DNA from: Kordia algicida
Lineage (GTDB): Bacteria; Bacteroidota; Bacteroidia; Flavobacteriales; Flavobacteriaceae
Length of the DNA stretch: 64,000 nucleotides
Reading direction: 5' to 3' (one strand)
NCBI RefSeq assembly: GCF_051013375.1
Contig: NZ_CP142125.1
Every line of letters begins with the position of its first letter. Position 1 is the first letter of the stretch. Made by a program: the position numbers and the translations under genes. The notes under the pieces are model-generated. The model was not told the origin of the DNA. It made no database searches and was given only the letters and a program-made list of their open reading frames with translations. Shown here piece after piece: positions 42,124 to 50,695 of the stretch.

Positions 42124-42564
42124 TTAATTAGGTAAAATTTGCAACTGTTTTGCTTTTTGAATGGCTTGTGTACGTCGCTTTACATCAAGTTTGGTGTACA
42201 CATTAGAAACATGTGTTTTTATCGTACTTTCTGAGACAGATAGGAGCGAAGCAATTTCTTTATTGGAATGTCCTTCGGCAAGAAGGCATAATACTTCGTA
42301 TTCACGTTTGCTCAATCCTAAAGTTTCAATTTGTGCATAATTGATTATTGGTGCGCTTGCTTCTATTGAGGAAAATTTTGAATCATCTTCCGTGCGTTTT
42401 CCTTTTTTATTGATATAGATTCCGATGAATAAAAAAACAATGGCAACAATGACGATGACCAATTCTATGATGGATTCGCCTCGTATAATCGAGAATTTAC
42501 TCAGTTGGAATAGTACGAGTATTGAAATGATTAAGATAGAGAAAATGAAAATAGTTTTTTTCAT
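42124..42564 (-). CDS. membrane-anchored LuxR-type HTH regulator
   Basis: Two membrane helices (about 3-23 and 32-50) precede a LuxR/GerE helix-turn-helix (about 82-142): LSKREYEVLCLLAEGHSNKEIASLLSVSE split over two helices, then TIKTHVSNVYTKL. No receiver domain is present. It may regulate the downstream DUF4199 and VOC genes (inference from position). One base separates it from the D-2-hydroxyacid dehydrogenase gene. Confidence 0.9.
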   Translation of the reverse strand: MKKTIFIFSILIISILVLFQLSKFSIIRGESIIELVIVIVAIVFLFIGIYINKKGKRTEDDSKFSSIEASAPIINYAQIETLGLSKREYEVLCLLAEGHSNKEIASLLSVSESTIKTHVSNVYTKLDVKRRTQAIQKAKQLQILPN

Positions 42565-42565
42565 T

Positions 42566-43504
42566 CTAGTGAAAGTGAGCTTTGAATTTATCTACAATTG
42601 TCTGTGCAAGTTTTTCTTTGCTTTCTTTGGTCCAGCCTGCAACATGTGGTGAAAGCAATACATTTTCTGCATGAATTAAATAGTTGAATGCTTCTGGCAT
42701 TTGATCGTCATTAAATAGATTTTCAAACGAACTTTTTTCGTATTCTAATACGTCCAATCCTGCGCCTAAAATTTTTCCTGATCGCAATGCTGTTACCAAA
42801 TCTTCTGTCACAACACTTTTTCCGCGTGCTGTATTGATAAACCAGAAGTTATGTCGAAATGCTTCTATAAATTGTGTATTTACCATATTTAGCGTAAGCG
42901 GAGTTTGCGGTGTGTGTAAGCTCAGTATTGTTGCACGTTTTTGCAATTCGTTAAGTGAAACTTGGGTAGCATTTTCGTCACCAATAGCATCTTTTAAGTC
43001 ATAAAAAATGACTTCGACATCAAATCCACGTAATTTTTTGGCAAAGGCTTTCCCCATGTTTCCATATCCAATAATTCCAACAGTTTGTCCGTCGAGTTCT
43101 ACACCACGATTGGCTTCGCGTAACCATTTGCCTTCACGCACTTCACGATCGGCTTTGTTAAGTTTGTTGAATAATGACAAAATCATTCCCAATGCATGTT
43201 CACCAACAGCGTTTCGATTGCCTTCTGGGGCAGAAATCAATTTGATTCCTTTTGTTTCAGCAAATTCACAATCTATATTTTCCAAACCTGCACCGACGCG
43301 TCCAATGAATTTTAAATTGGTCGCTTTGGCTAGAAATTTTGCATCAATTTTAAACCTACTACGAATGATAAAACCGTCATACTCGTGAATTTTTGCTTCA
43401 ATTTCAGCTTTAGAAGATGTGTAATCTTCATGATTGGTATGTCCTAATGCTGCTAGTTGCGACATGAGCAACGGATGATTTCTGTCAAGATGTAATATGT
43501 TCAC
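42566..43504 (-). CDS. D-2-hydroxyacid dehydrogenase (SerA/hydroxypyruvate reductase-like)
   Basis: The 312-residue NAD-dependent enzyme has the Rossmann motif GIIGYGNMG (about 145-153), the substrate-binding segment GRVGAGLENID, and catalytic residues in INTARGKSVVTEDLV and LLSPHVAGWT (His). It lacks the C-terminal ACT domain of long SerA forms. It follows the cupin gene by 5 bases. The exact substrate is unclear. Confidence 0.88.
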   Translation of the reverse strand: MNILHLDRNHPLLMSQLAALGHTNHEDYTSSKAEIEAKIHEYDGFIIRSRFKIDAKFLAKATNLKFIGRVGAGLENIDCEFAETKGIKLISAPEGNRNAVGEHALGMILSLFNKLNKADREVREGKWLREANRGVELDGQTVGIIGYGNMGKAFAKKLRGFDVEVIFYDLKDAIGDENATQVSLNELQKRATILSLHTPQTPLTLNMVNTQFIEAFRHNFWFINTARGKSVVTEDLVTALRSGKILGAGLDVLEYEKSSFENLFNDDQMPEAFNYLIHAENVLLSPHVAGWTKESKEKLAQTIVDKFKAHFH

Positions 43505-43509
43505 AGGAG

Positions 43510-43875
43510 TTAGATTTTAGGATATTCGCTTTGTGTTTTTTCATGTACAACATTGCCTGTGTGTGCCGTAGATAGTTTTTCAAAAAGTAAAAGATGTACT
43601 TCTTCATCATCTTTGGTTGCAGGGCAATGTTCTACACCTTTGGGCACAACAATCAATTCGCCTTCGTTAACTGTCACAGTTTTGTCACGAAATTTCATGT
43701 ATAGGGTTCCTTTGATGACTTGAAATAATTCGTCTTCGTCATCATGTTTGTGCCAAACGAATTCGCCTTGAATTTTTGCCAAGATGACTTGCATATCGTC
43801 AACCGTAGCAATTTGGTGTGGATGCCATTGTCCGTTGACTTTTTGAAATTTTTCTCTGATGTTGATTGCGTTCAT
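43510..43875 (-). CDS. cupin domain-containing protein
   Basis: This 121-residue single cupin has motif 1 (GEFVWHKHDDEDELFQVIKG) with metal-binding histidines and Glu, and motif 2 (ELIVVPKGVEHCPATK) with a third His. It may be a small-molecule isomerase or dioxygenase, or a binding protein; the sequence does not decide. It lies between the GNAT gene and the dehydrogenase gene. Confidence 0.9.
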   Translation of the reverse strand: MNAINIREKFQKVNGQWHPHQIATVDDMQVILAKIQGEFVWHKHDDEDELFQVIKGTLYMKFRDKTVTVNEGELIVVPKGVEHCPATKDDEEVHLLLFEKLSTAHTGNVVHEKTQSEYPKI

Positions 43876-43894
43876 GCGACTAAATTACAAGATT

Positions 43895-44416
43895 TTAGAA
43901 TGTTTTCATCATAATATTAAATACAAAATCTTCTTTTCCGATGCTGAAACTGTACGAATCATATTTATGAAAATCATGTTTGCGATAAAAACCAATAGCA
44001 CGTTCATTGGTATGTAACACAGATAACCAAAGTTGTGCGACTTGTAATGTTTGCACTTCTTTAAAAAGTGCGTCTTGTAGTTTTGTGCCAATTTTATGTG
44101 CTAAATAATCTTTGAGAACGTATATTTTTTGCAATTGAGCCGCTTCATGAAAGGAACTATTTGGTACTGGTGATCGTTTTTTGAGTTTGGCATATCCTAC
44201 AGGAAGTTCATCCGCGTAAGCGATCCAAAATACATTTTCTTCTTTTTTGAGCGAAGACGTAATTTTTTCTAAGGAAAAGGTTTTTTCTAGATAAGCACGC
44301 AAGTCACTTTTGTCACGAAATAGATTGCCAAAGGTTTCGGAAAATGTAATTTTTGCTAATAGTGATATAAATTTTGCATCTGCGACAACCGCTTTTCTAA
44401 TTGTATGATTTTCCAT
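43895..44416 (-). CDS. GNAT family N-acetyltransferase
   Basis: The 173-residue protein has the acetyl-CoA loop in LQKIYVLKDYLAHKIGTKLQD and the C-terminal strand pair in QLWLSVLHTNERAIGFYRKHDF, both typical of GNAT. The N-terminal segment TIRKAVVADAKFISLLAKIT also fits. Substrate unknown; it is cytoplasmic and followed by the cupin gene. Confidence 0.9.
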   Translation of the reverse strand: MENHTIRKAVVADAKFISLLAKITFSETFGNLFRDKSDLRAYLEKTFSLEKITSSLKKEENVFWIAYADELPVGYAKLKKRSPVPNSSFHEAAQLQKIYVLKDYLAHKIGTKLQDALFKEVQTLQVAQLWLSVLHTNERAIGFYRKHDFHKYDSYSFSIGKEDFVFNIMMKTF

Positions 44417-44502
44417 TGCTTTTTGAACCTTTGTGTCAAATAGTTATAAAGACGCAATTGTAACGCTTGTTAATAGTGAATTAGTATAGAGCGTAGCTCT
44501 TT

Positions 44503-45855
44503 TTATATACCAATAATCAGTTTTGCAATGAGGAAATAAATTAAAATTCCAAAAATATCATTGCTTGTCGTAATAAATGGTCCTGTAGCAATTGCTGGAT
44601 CAATTCCGCGTTTGTCCAAGAATAATGGAATAAAAGTCCCTATAATTCCTGCAACAATAATTACTACAACTAACGACGCAGAAATTGCCAATGCAGCTAT
44701 TGGATCGTTTTTCCAAATTGCCACCACTATAAATAGAATGATTGCCAATGCAATGCCGTTGAGCATTGCCAATAGCATTTCTTTCCATAAACGATTGTTA
44801 ATACTTCCTTTAATGTCGTCATTTGCCAAACCTTGCACAATAATAGCGCTCGATTGTACACCAACATTTCCAGCCATCGCGGCAATTAATGGAGTAAAGA
44901 AGAAAAGAATTGAATAACTTTCCAACATTTTATCGAAACCTTCCATGATGGCAGCAGCGCCAATTCCACCAAGTAATCCTAAAAATAGCCAAGGTAAACG
45001 TGCGCGTGTGAGTTGCCAAATACTATCATCGGCTTCGACATCTTGTGTAATACCTGCGGCAAGTTGGTAATCTTTTTCGGCTTCTTCTCGAATGACATCT
45101 ACAATATCATCAATAGTAATACGACCAACCAAACGCTTCATTTCGTCTACTACAGGAATGGCTTCCAAATCGTATTTAGACATGACTTTGGCAACATCTT
45201 CTGCTTTGTCGCCTACATTTACATAGTCTACTTTCGGAATGTAAACATCACTAATATTGGTTCTAGTAGAAGTTGTCAGTAAGTCTTTTAATGAAAGTCT
45301 TCCCTTTAAAATATCGTCATCATCCACTACATAAATTGAATGTACACGCGTTACTTCTTCCGCTTGTTTGCGCATTTCTTTCACACAAGTAAGCACATTC
45401 CAGTTTTCGTTGACTTTTACGAGTTCTTTCGCCATCAATCCACCAGCAGAATCTTCATCATACCGAAGTAATTCTACAATTTCTTTGGCGTGTTCTTTGT
45501 CTTCTAATTCTGAAATTACTTCTTGCTTTCGTTCTTCAGGAAGTTCAGAAATAATATCGGCAGCATCATCTGTATCGAGTTCGTCAATTTCTTCTGCAAT
45601 TTCTTTGGCAGAAAGATTTTCAAGAATTTTTTCACGAATATCATCATCAACTTCCGTAAGAATGTCGGACGTTTTTTCACTGTCTAGCAGTTTGATGATG
45701 TAGGTTGCTTCATCAAGATTGAGTTCGTCAATAATTTCTGCAAGATCCGCATAGTGAAGTTCTTCTAGCAATTCTAGAAGTACAGTATCTTTTTTTTCTT
45801 CAATGAGCTGTTCTACTTGCGCAATGAGTTCTTCGCTGAGTTTAAATGGAATCAT
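44503..45855 (-). CDS. mgtE: magnesium transporter MgtE
   Basis: MgtE is a gated Mg2+ channel. The N domain (1-130) has helical repeats with LLEELHYADLAEIIDEL and EELDTDDAADIISELPE. Two CBS domains follow (about 135-255), then five membrane helices (about 285-450) with FTPLIAAMAGNVGVQSSAI, the pore-lining region. Its 450 residues are normal. The gene overlaps the end of ksgA by 14 bases, so they are coupled. Confidence 0.95.
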   Translation of the reverse strand: MIPFKLSEELIAQVEQLIEEKKDTVLLELLEELHYADLAEIIDELNLDEATYIIKLLDSEKTSDILTEVDDDIREKILENLSAKEIAEEIDELDTDDAADIISELPEERKQEVISELEDKEHAKEIVELLRYDEDSAGGLMAKELVKVNENWNVLTCVKEMRKQAEEVTRVHSIYVVDDDDILKGRLSLKDLLTTSTRTNISDVYIPKVDYVNVGDKAEDVAKVMSKYDLEAIPVVDEMKRLVGRITIDDIVDVIREEAEKDYQLAAGITQDVEADDSIWQLTRARLPWLFLGLLGGIGAAAIMEGFDKMLESYSILFFFTPLIAAMAGNVGVQSSAIIVQGLANDDIKGSINNRLWKEMLLAMLNGIALAIILFIVVAIWKNDPIAALAISASLVVVIIVAGIIGTFIPLFLDKRGIDPAIATGPFITTSNDIFGILIYFLIAKLIIGI

Positions 45856-46624
45856 TTGCTATCTTGATGGTTAAATCTACAAATCCTTGAACGCTTACTT
45901 GTTCAGGACGTAGCCCAAAGATAGTATCTTCTTTTAAATTATCGGAAAGATTGAATGTTTTTAAACTGTTACGTAGTGTTTTTCTTCGTTGTTGAAATGC
46001 AGTTTTTACGACTCTAAAGAATAATTTTTCTTCACAAGGAAGTGTGTAGTTTTCTTTTCGGATGAGTCGCATCACGCCAGAATCTACTTTTGGTGGCGGC
46101 TTGAAAACATTTGGTGGCACGGTAAATAAGTATTCTGCATCGTAAAAAGCTTGCGTGAGTACAGAAAGAATTCCGTAAGTTTTGTTTCCGTGTGGTGCGC
46201 AAATACGTTGTGCGACTTCTTTTTGAAACATGCCGCTGAATTCTGGAATTTGATCGCGCATTTCTAAGGTTTTGAATACGATTTGCGTAGAAATGTTGTA
46301 CGGAAAGTTTCCAATAATGGCAAAAGGTTCGTCTTTGAATGTTTTTTTAAGATCGTATTTTAAGAAATCTTCTTCTAATATTTTGTTCGAAAGTTGTAAA
46401 TAATGCGCTTTTAAATAGGCAACCGATTCTGTGTCAATTTCACAAACATACGTAGTTACAGGTTTTTCGAGCAAATATTTAGTCAAAACGCCCATTCCAG
46501 GACCAATTTCTAATACATTTTTATAGTGATTCAGCGTAAGCGTATCTGCAATGCGTTGCGCTACTTCTTCATCTTTGAGAAAATGCTGTCCTAAATGTTT
46601 TTTTGCTCTTACCTTGTCTGACAT
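45842..46624 (-). CDS. rsmA: 16S rRNA dimethyladenosine transferase RsmA/KsgA
   Basis: This enzyme dimethylates two adjacent adenosines near the 3' end of 16S rRNA. Motifs are HLGQHFLKDE, LEIGPGMGVLT (SAM-binding), CEIDTESV and NFPYNIST (the NxPY catalytic motif). At 260 residues it is complete. Its stop lies within the start region of mgtE. Confidence 0.96.
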   Translation of the reverse strand: MSDKVRAKKHLGQHFLKDEEVAQRIADTLTLNHYKNVLEIGPGMGVLTKYLLEKPVTTYVCEIDTESVAYLKAHYLQLSNKILEEDFLKYDLKKTFKDEPFAIIGNFPYNISTQIVFKTLEMRDQIPEFSGMFQKEVAQRICAPHGNKTYGILSVLTQAFYDAEYLFTVPPNVFKPPPKVDSGVMRLIRKENYTLPCEEKLFFRVVKTAFQQRRKTLRNSLKTFNLSDNLKEDTIFGLRPEQVSVQGFVDLTIKIANDSI

Positions 46625-46638
46625 GTTGCTTTTTAAGT

Positions 46639-47079
46639 TTAGTTAGCAGCTTTTATTTGATTGATGATGAATGCTTCAATTTCGTTACGATCTTTTTTAG
46701 AAAACCAAGATAATTCAATGTCAAATTGTTTTCCGTCATGTGAAATGACATACGGTTCGCTTCCACCTCTGCCTTTATGATAGGATTTTAGTTCTGAAAA
46801 ATCTCTTTTAAAACGATTCGTTCTTAAGGTTGTATCGTTGATGGAAATTTGTGGTTTTCCTCTGAGTAAAATTACCAAGATTGAAAGAAAGGCAATGATT
46901 CCAACAATTGCGTTAATTGTATATTCAATTACAACCAAGTCTTTACGCAGTTTGATGCTTAATTCAGTAGCTATTTTGTGTGAAACTTGTGTAGCAATGT
47001 AAAAGCCAACGCCAATAACCACAATGATTAATACAGCTTTTAATAAATACGCAACTTGCGAATAATATCTTTTTTCCAT
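46639..47079 (-). CDS. membrane protein of unknown function
   Basis: The 146-residue protein has two membrane helices (about 10-30 and 50-72). The C-terminal cytoplasmic part (about 75-140) has a small PH- or DUF304-like beta-rich pattern: QISINDTTLRTNRFKRDFSE and VISHDGKQFDIELSWFSKKD. I recognise no named family. It starts 2 bases after the DUF4286 gene stop and ends 14 before rsmA, so it is probably co-transcribed with both. Confidence 0.72.
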   Translation of the reverse strand: MEKRYYSQVAYLLKAVLIIVVIGVGFYIATQVSHKIATELSIKLRKDLVVIEYTINAIVGIIAFLSILVILLRGKPQISINDTTLRTNRFKRDFSELKSYHKGRGGSEPYVISHDGKQFDIELSWFSKKDRNEIEAFIINQIKAAN

Positions 47080-47081
47080 CG

Positions 47082-47396
47082 CTATGCTTTAAAGTCTTCT
47101 ATGATTCGTAATTCAGTACGGAAACCTAACATTTTGTCTGCAAATTTTTTCATGCCTTCTTCACGTAATCTTGGCGCGTCTTCTTCGTAATATGCTTCTA
47201 AATCTGCTTTCGATTTTGCGGTGTATTGTACGGCATAAGTTGTTCCGCCCATTTCTTCTTCTACTAAAACTTCTACCAATCGCGCCGCCGTAAATTTTCC
47301 CGTTGCTAGTACGTCTGGAATGTGCGATCTGATCCACGTTTTGAATTCTTCGTGAATGCTTTCGTCAATGTTTATGGTTACGTTGTAAATGTACAT
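47082..47396 (-). CDS. DUF4286 family protein
   Basis: The 104-residue cytoplasmic protein begins MYIYNVTINIDESIHEEFKT and continues with HIPDVLATGKFTAARLVEVL and TYAVQYTAKSKADLEAYYEE, the DUF4286 pattern. The fold is probably ferredoxin-like or a dimeric alpha/beta barrel. Function unknown. It opens the unit with the small membrane protein, rsmA and mgtE. Confidence 0.85.
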   Translation of the reverse strand: MYIYNVTINIDESIHEEFKTWIRSHIPDVLATGKFTAARLVEVLVEEEMGGTTYAVQYTAKSKADLEAYYEEDAPRLREEGMKKFADKMLGFRTELRIIEDFKA

Positions 47397-47472
47397 CTCT
47401 CTCTTTTGATAATATAGTGCAAAATTACGGTTTTAAGCTGAATTACACCTTATCGAGAAAGGGTTTAATCTT

Positions 47473-49257
47473 TTAATTTACCGAATCACCACGCAACTTT
47501 CTGTACGCTTTTTGCGCTTCTACATAGTGAATGCTGTCTTGATGATTGAAAATGATTTCTTCAAAGAAGTCTTTTGCTTTTTCAGGATCGTCAAATTGAT
47601 GGAGATAGAGTTGTGCCATGGCAAAATACGCGTCATCCACCAATATATCATCTTTAAAAAACTCAATGATTTTTTTATAATTTAAGCGTGCTTTGTCATA
47701 TTCGCCACGTTTTTCGTAGAGTTTGGCTTGCATGAGTAAGGCTTCGTCTTCAATTTTTTCTCCTTTGTGATTTTGCAGAATATCTTCTAACGTAGCAATG
47801 GCTTCCGTTTCTTTTTTCTGATATTTTAATAAATCTGCTTTTGCATATTTTTTCAACGCTGTTTGTGTGGAATCTTCTAAAGAATTATCAGAAATAATTA
47901 GTTTGAGTTGTAACGCATCATTCGCAATTAATTGAGATACAGACGATTTTAATACTTTGAGTTGCGTTTCTGCCCATTCAAAATCACCTTTGTAATAGCT
48001 TGTGCGCGCTACACGAAAACGTGCTTCTTGTCCTGTAATGTCGTTTTTTAAAGCTTTTTGTACTTGCGAAAAGTAGATTAATGCCTGATTGAATTGCTCT
48101 TGATACACCAAAATATCACCCAAAGCAAGTTTGACAGCAGCTTGTTGACGTAGGGTTAGTTTTTGTTGTAAGGTTTCTTTTAGATAGGCAATTCCGGCTT
48201 TAGGATCATTTTTTTGAAATGCTAAGAAGTTTGCGTAATCACGTTGTAGTAATACCGTTCGGTAATTCCGTTGATAGTTTGTGAATAGTTCATCAAAACG
48301 TTCTTGTATTGCATCATAATTACCATCTGTTACGGCTTCAATGTCAATTTGAATCAAGTTTTGAGACGCACGAATTTTTGTGGAATCTTGTGTAGATTTG
48401 TCAATAATATAGGTCAAGATTTCGCGTGCAATTTCCATTTCACCATCTTCAATACTTAAACTTGCAAGTTCAAAAATACGCTGCAACGAATAATCGCCTT
48501 GCATGTAAATTGCTTTTTCTTGAATGAACGCTCTTTTGTATTGTTTTTGCTGAATGAATAACCAACTTAATAGTTCATTCCACAACAAATTTGGTTCTTC
48601 CTGATTGCGCTTCAAGAGTAATTTTCGGAATAAGGTATTGTTTTCGTCATTTGGATCGTTACGTAAAAACTGACTGATGATTCGCTGTGCATATCCTTTT
48701 TGTTCTACACGATCTTTGATGAGGTCTAAATAGCTAGAAAACATTTTTTCAATGTCCCCTTTTTCACCATAAATACGTGCAATGTTGTTTAAGAAATTGT
48801 AGTTCGGGTTTTGAATCATCGCATCTTTGTACACTCGCAAAGCATAGTCTAACAAGGATTTTTTCTCAAATGAACGACCAACAATATAAGAAGCCGATAC
48901 TTTTTGCTTTGTATATGCAACTGCTTTTTCGTAATAAATATTGGCGTTAACAGTATCTTTTTTTAATTCATAATTAAAGCCAGTTTCTACTAATAACAAC
49001 GGATTTAGTCTTGGTTTTTGAATGGCTTCTAAGAGTAATTTTTCAGCAGTTTCAAAATCTTCCAATTGTTGATGACTGCTTATTATACCAATAAAATAAT
49101 TGATTTTACGTGGCGATTTTTTGTAGAGTTTTTCAAAAGCAACAATTGCTTTTTTGTATTCTCCTTTCTCGTAATATTGCTGCGCTAATGCATCACTTTG
49201 CGCAATTGTTTGTGAATACATTGCCAAACTGAAAATGATGAAAAGTAGATAACGCAT
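47473..49257 (-). CDS. TPR repeat protein, secreted or periplasmic
   Basis: The start at 49257 (MRYLLFIIFSLAMYSQTIAQ) gives a proper signal peptide, and a TATCTTTG box at 49273-49280 makes an ATG at 49284 unlikely to be in the transcript. The 594-residue protein is almost wholly TPR helices, for example KGEYKKAIVAFEKLYKKSP and RGEYDKARLNYKKIIEFFKD. It resembles large periplasmic TPR scaffolds of Bacteroidota. Its partner is unknown. Confidence 0.85.
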   Translation of the reverse strand: MRYLLFIIFSLAMYSQTIAQSDALAQQYYEKGEYKKAIVAFEKLYKKSPRKINYFIGIISSHQQLEDFETAEKLLLEAIQKPRLNPLLLVETGFNYELKKDTVNANIYYEKAVAYTKQKVSASYIVGRSFEKKSLLDYALRVYKDAMIQNPNYNFLNNIARIYGEKGDIEKMFSSYLDLIKDRVEQKGYAQRIISQFLRNDPNDENNTLFRKLLLKRNQEEPNLLWNELLSWLFIQQKQYKRAFIQEKAIYMQGDYSLQRIFELASLSIEDGEMEIAREILTYIIDKSTQDSTKIRASQNLIQIDIEAVTDGNYDAIQERFDELFTNYQRNYRTVLLQRDYANFLAFQKNDPKAGIAYLKETLQQKLTLRQQAAVKLALGDILVYQEQFNQALIYFSQVQKALKNDITGQEARFRVARTSYYKGDFEWAETQLKVLKSSVSQLIANDALQLKLIISDNSLEDSTQTALKKYAKADLLKYQKKETEAIATLEDILQNHKGEKIEDEALLMQAKLYEKRGEYDKARLNYKKIIEFFKDDILVDDAYFAMAQLYLHQFDDPEKAKDFFEEIIFNHQDSIHYVEAQKAYRKLRGDSVN

Positions 49258-49272
49258 ATAAAAGCTTTTGTT

Positions 49273-49280
49273 CAAAGATA
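49273..49280 (-). promoter_or_regulatory. -7 box candidate for TPR protein gene
   Basis: TATCTTTG on the minus strand lies 16 bases from the ATG at 49257. No TTG is found at 19-20 bases. Confidence 0.45.
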
Positions 49281-49304
49281 ACATATTTTTTAGAGGATGA
49301 TCGT

Positions 49305-50375
49305 GCTTTCAGCACTTTTAGATGTTAGATCGCTCCGCTTTTAGATCGCTATAGCTGTTAGAAGTAAGATCGCTTTGCTTTTAGATCGCACTTCGTGCTT
49401 TTAGACTTCTTACTCGGATGTTTTGCTTTGCCTTTTTTAAAGATCTCTCACTTTTATGGGAAATTGAATCGAGTTCAGTTTGACGTAGTTTTCTATAAAA
49501 CATCCTGAATCTAGATTCTTGATTTACATACTAGATCGCTATCGCTGTTAGAAGTAAGATCGCTTTGCTTTTAGATCGCACTTCGTGCTTTTAGACTTCT
49601 TACTCGGATGTTTTTTTGCTTCGCCTTTTTAAAAATCTCTCACTCTTATGGGAAACTGAATCGAGTTCAGTTTGATGTAGTTTTCTATAAAACATCCTGA
49701 ATCCTGACTCTAGATTCTTGATTCATATACTAGATCGCTTTGCTTTTGGATCGCGCTTTTGCGCTGTTAGAAGTAAGATCGCTTTGCTTTTAGATCGCAC
49801 TTCGTGCTTTTAGACTTCTTACTCGGATGTTTTGCTTTGCCTTTTTTAAAGATCTCTCACTCTTATGGGAAACTGAATCGAGTTCAGTTTGACGTAGTTT
49901 TCTATAAAACATCCTGAATCCTGACTCTAGATTCTTGATTCATATACTAGATCGCTTTGCTTTTGGATCGCGCTTTTGCGCTGTTAGAAGTAAGATCGCT
50001 TTGCTTTTAGATCGCACTTCGTGCTTTTAGACTTCTTACTCGGATGTTTTTTTGCTTCACCTTTTTTAAAAATCTCTCACTCTTATGGGAAACTGAATCG
50101 AGTTCAGTTTGACGTAGTTTTCTATAAAAACATCCTGAATCCTGACTCTAGATTCTTGATTTAGATACTAGATCGCTATCGCTGTTAGAAGTAAGGTCGC
50201 TTTGCTTTTAGATCGCACTTCGTGCTTTTAGACTTCTTACTCGGATGTTTTTTTGCTTCACCTTTTTTAAAAATCTCACACTCTTATGGGAAATTGAATC
50301 GAGTTCAGTTTGACGTAGTTTTCTATAAAACATCCTGAATCCTGACTCTAGATTCTTGATTTAGATACTAGATCG
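49305..50375. repeat. tandem array of five units, about 190-219 bp each
   Basis: Five units recur, marked by the word GAAGTAAG[A/G]TCGCTTTGCT at 49361, 49551, 49770, 49987 and 50188 (periods 190, 219, 217 and 201). Each contains short hairpin words (GATCGC, GCACTTCGTGC, GCGCTTTTGCGC), the text CTCTTATGGGAAACTGAA and, in most copies, a perfect inverted repeat AAACTGAA-TCGAG-TTCAGTTT. No open frame spans it. The region lies between the TPR gene and serS. Confidence 0.9.
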
Positions 50376-50695
50376 GCTTCATTTTGGCAAGCTCAATGTT
50401 CACACTTGTGGAAACGCATTATACTATAAAGTCAAAATGCCCGAACAATTGCTCAGGCATTTCTATCAGCTATAAATTCCATAGATTAAAACTATTTAAA
50501 ACTAGGTTTGGGTGTATAGCATTTCTGTTAAGTTCTTATATGGTACGTACTAGCTATTAATCTATGGATTACGTAACACATAATTTTGTATTAAATTGGG
50601 ATGACAAACGTAATTAAATTATCGCCAAAAAGCAAAAAACATCGATAAAATACATTATCGATGTTTTAATTTAGTTCTTATGTATAATTTTTAAC
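50376..50695. ncRNA. 320-base gap with candidate structured RNA
   Basis: Between the array and serS lies AAATGCCCG...CAGGCATTT (about 50434-50462), a terminator-like hairpin. Then CCATAGATTAA (50479-50489) pairs exactly with TTAATCTATGG (50557-50567) over a 67-base loop. This could be a structured RNA or remnants of one. No protein frame is credible. The serS terminator follows at 50637. Confidence 0.3.
50637..50676 (-). terminator. serS: intrinsic terminator after serS
   Basis: AAAACATCGATAA and TTATCGATGTTTT form a perfect 13-bp stem, and the minus-strand transcript ends in a T run. It is 20 bases past the serS stop. Confidence 0.88.

Noticed and set aside
49305..50375. CRISPR array
   Set aside because: The period is about 200 bases, units are similar throughout and there are no short repeats with unique spacers; no cas genes are present.
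49305..50375. Insertion sequence
   Set aside because: No transposase frame and no single pair of terminal inverted repeats; the units are tandem.
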